A stretch of 64,000 nt of DNA from Atkinsonella hypoxylon (taxonomy: Eukaryota > Ascomycota > Sordariomycetes > Hypocreales > Clavicipitaceae), in NCBI GenBank assembly GCA_000729835.1, contig JFHB01000008.1, positions 186,001 to 250,000 on the forward strand, given 5' to 3'. Shown here in pieces: positions 62,247 to 64,000 of the stretch (position 1 is its first letter; each line of letters begins with the position of its first letter). The notes under the pieces were generated by a model. That model saw only the letters and a list, made by a program, of their open reading frames with translations, was not told the DNA's origin and did no database searches. Made by a program: the position numbers and the translations under genes.

Positions 62247-64000
62247 TGTAGCCAATTCGTCACTCTAATCGAAAAATGCCATAGGGCGGTACTATAATTC
62301 CGATAGGCAAACGAATGTCGTGGAAATTACGTCGGTAAAGAGAATGTCAAGCAAAGGACACCGCAGCAGAGGGATAGATGTTGGAGTACGGCCAGAGGCA
62401 AGCCGTTAAATGAGGTGACTACTTCGTGATTTGGCCTCCGCCGAGTTTAGAGAGCGATGGGGGTTAGCGGACTCGACAAGGCGATCAAAGAGTGGTAGAG
62501 CACCGAAGGAGACAAAGGAGGACAACGAAAGACTAAAGTCAACGATATCGCGAACGCGTCGACAGCTAAGATGGGTCTTCTCGTTCGAAGGTTGGGAAGA
62601 GAAGAAGCACGCAGCAAGGAGAAAAGTAGGCTGGGGGGCAGAGAAACCAATCGACTTCTGGAACCAGAGAAACACAGGCAAAAAGGGAGAATAATGGAGG
62701 GTGGGTGAGAGCAACTAGTTAGCCTGAGATCGGATTGGTGCAGCGATGGCTGAGACTGCTCAAGCATGGCGTTCCTGTGTCCACCTGATCCTGACTGGAG
62801 CGATAATACGAGTGAACGCAGGCATCAGGAATGGAAACTGGGAAGGACCTCCAGGGGGGAAGGGGGGAATGGGACAGGGGCCTCAGGGGAGGTTGGGTTC
62901 CAAGACGAGGTGGGGCGGCTTACTGTGAAACTTTTTTCAACTTGTCTGTGGCCGACATTTGCAGTACTACTTGAACGCAACGGCTCACGATTGGTCGACC
63001 GGCTGTTACACCACCGACACACATTCTTATCCGCCACCCGACCCGCAAAATCTACCCCCTAATTTTCAACCCACTGCTCTTCCCCTGAATAGAAATATCT
63101 CCTTTTAGGCACAAGCCCATGTACGCAGCGTAATGTACCTGGCATGTTCCGACCACTAGAACAAAAAAGTATCTGCGGCTGACGTGGCGATGTTATGATG
63201 GCACGCGATCGCAGAATTTAAGGGGCATCACGGGCCACCCTCGGATCTTGACCCTTTCGACTGCCAACGGCCACGACGCACGTATTTCAAGCCTCATCTT
63301 GAAAATAATTTATCAGGAGCCAGAAAATGAAAGTTCTAGAACCCTGTGAACTTCATTTCAAGTCATATCACAAGCTTCAGCCTTTCTGGCGTTGATTCAA
63401 TCCATCCATTGAAAGTGGGCTACGTATATGTCCCGATCAATCTTATCGGCTCACTCCTTCGATGGATACACTTTTTAGTTCATCAATTACAAGACAGTTA
63501 TAGATTTGTACTCTTCCTAAAGCGCTATGACAGTTTTCGGTCTGCCGTGTGGGAGCTTAACTTTGACGCGCGTAGGTAGGCTCAAATCTACGTGGGATAA
63601 TGTTGCGAAGAAGTACTGTTATTAATGTCGGCTATAATTGCCCTACCACTCAGGTCGTTACGAAAGTTGGCGCCTTTGCGCACTCAAATTGACAGTCACT
63701 GTTAATTGGAATCAGCTGTTGATCAAGAGAAAGACCAAGAGAGGCTAATTTATGAGGTCGTGGGATCAAACTCGGTCAGGACCTATTACGTTGCTGGGGC
63801 AACTAGCGCCAATTGGAACACAAAACAATCCAATGCTACTTGGGATTTCTTTAGTAGAACCCCCAGACGCAGAGCACTCCGCATTAACATCCGCGCAATA
63901 TTTTAAGACTCAGCCATTTCCAGACGCAGCTTGTTCTTTTGCTTGCAGCTCCGTTTCAGGGTCTGTCCGGCAAGAAAACAAATTTCGGAAAGGCCCCAAG
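62247..64000. promoter_or_regulatory. FKS1 upstream region to the window edge
   Basis: The first several hundred bases (62247-62750) are purine-rich on the plus strand, thus pyrimidine-rich on the FKS1 sense strand, and probably form its leader and core promoter. A G-run cluster lies at 62854-62898. Beyond 63000 the sequence is AT-rich and has no gene that I recognise; a GTAGGTAGG motif is at about 63571. Any gene beginning beyond the right edge would be outside view. Confidence 0.5.
62854..62898 (+). other. G-run cluster able to form a G-quadruplex
   Basis: Runs of 6, 6, 3, 4 and 4 G are separated by loops AA, AAT, ACA and CCTCA, which satisfies the usual rule of four G-runs of at least three with loops of 1-7. 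It lies about 610 nt upstream of the FKS1 start, on the strand opposite to its transcript. Formation in the cell is inference. Confidence 0.6.

Overview
The window is nuclear DNA of a filamentous ascomycete, most likely a sordariomycete close to Hypocreales. The evidence is gene content (White Collar-1 photoreceptor, Skt5/Chs4-type chitin synthase activator, Fks1 glucan synthase, prephenate dehydrogenase Tyr1), short 50-120 nt introns with GTRNGT donors and CTAAC/CTGAC branch sites, and AT-rich spacers carrying TAGGTACCTA-type motifs. Genus cannot be decided from sequence alone. Sixteen protein-coding genes are recognised by conserved family features; for almost all of them I rebuilt exon-intron structure from reading-frame continuity.

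Layout, left to right. 1-2235: no recognisable gene. 2236-3920 (+): Rad9 checkpoint clamp subunit; 3962-5059 (-): RCC1-repeat protein of the Ats1 type. 5535-7336 (+): Tyr1. 8971-9983 (+): Mpv17/PMP22 membrane protein. 10581-11381 (-): ESCRT-II Snf8/Vps22. 12108-13603 (-): class I DnaJ (Xdj1/Ydj1 type), divergent from mitochondrial glutamyl-tRNA synthetase (14191-16345, +). 17237-19002 (+): vacuolar alkaline phosphatase Pho8, convergent with Skt5/Chs4 (20017-22998, -). 24555-25450 (+): proteasome lid subunit Rpn12, convergent with alpha-COP (25749-29670, -), which is divergent from UDP-glucose:glycoprotein glucosyltransferase (30336-34905, +). 35801-39003 (-): White Collar-1. 40692-44353 (-): importin Kap121/Pse1, divergent from Sds23 (45533-47135, +). 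47778-49259 (-): a NYN-domain protein of unknown role. 49260-53817: gene-poor, repeat-bearing stretch with one doubtful gene. 53818-55639 (-): Lcb1 serine palmitoyltransferase subunit; 56310-62246 (-): Fks1 beta-1,3-glucan synthase with its upstream region to about 64000.

Functionally most genes are housekeeping. Several bear on the cell surface and secretory route: Fks1 makes glucan, Skt5/Chs4 activates chitin synthase, Lcb1 starts sphingolipid synthesis, alpha-COP and UGGT act in ER/Golgi traffic and glycoprotein folding, Snf8 and Pho8 in the vacuolar route. They are not arranged as a cluster with shared control, so this looks like ordinary chromosome rather than an accessory island.

The points most worth a second look are: an Fks1 hot-spot 1 that differs from the usual sequence at both ends (F to Y and P to V), suggesting natural echinocandin tolerance; a family of about 175-210 bp inverted-repeat (MITE-like) elements with GCGCGCCAACC termini in at least three spacers; a CaaX box of Skt5 and one of the DnaJ protein that exist only after splicing of tiny 3' exons; an unresolved last junction in RAD9; and a possibly decaying gene near 50.6-51.4 kb. 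I found no convincing new multi-gene system.
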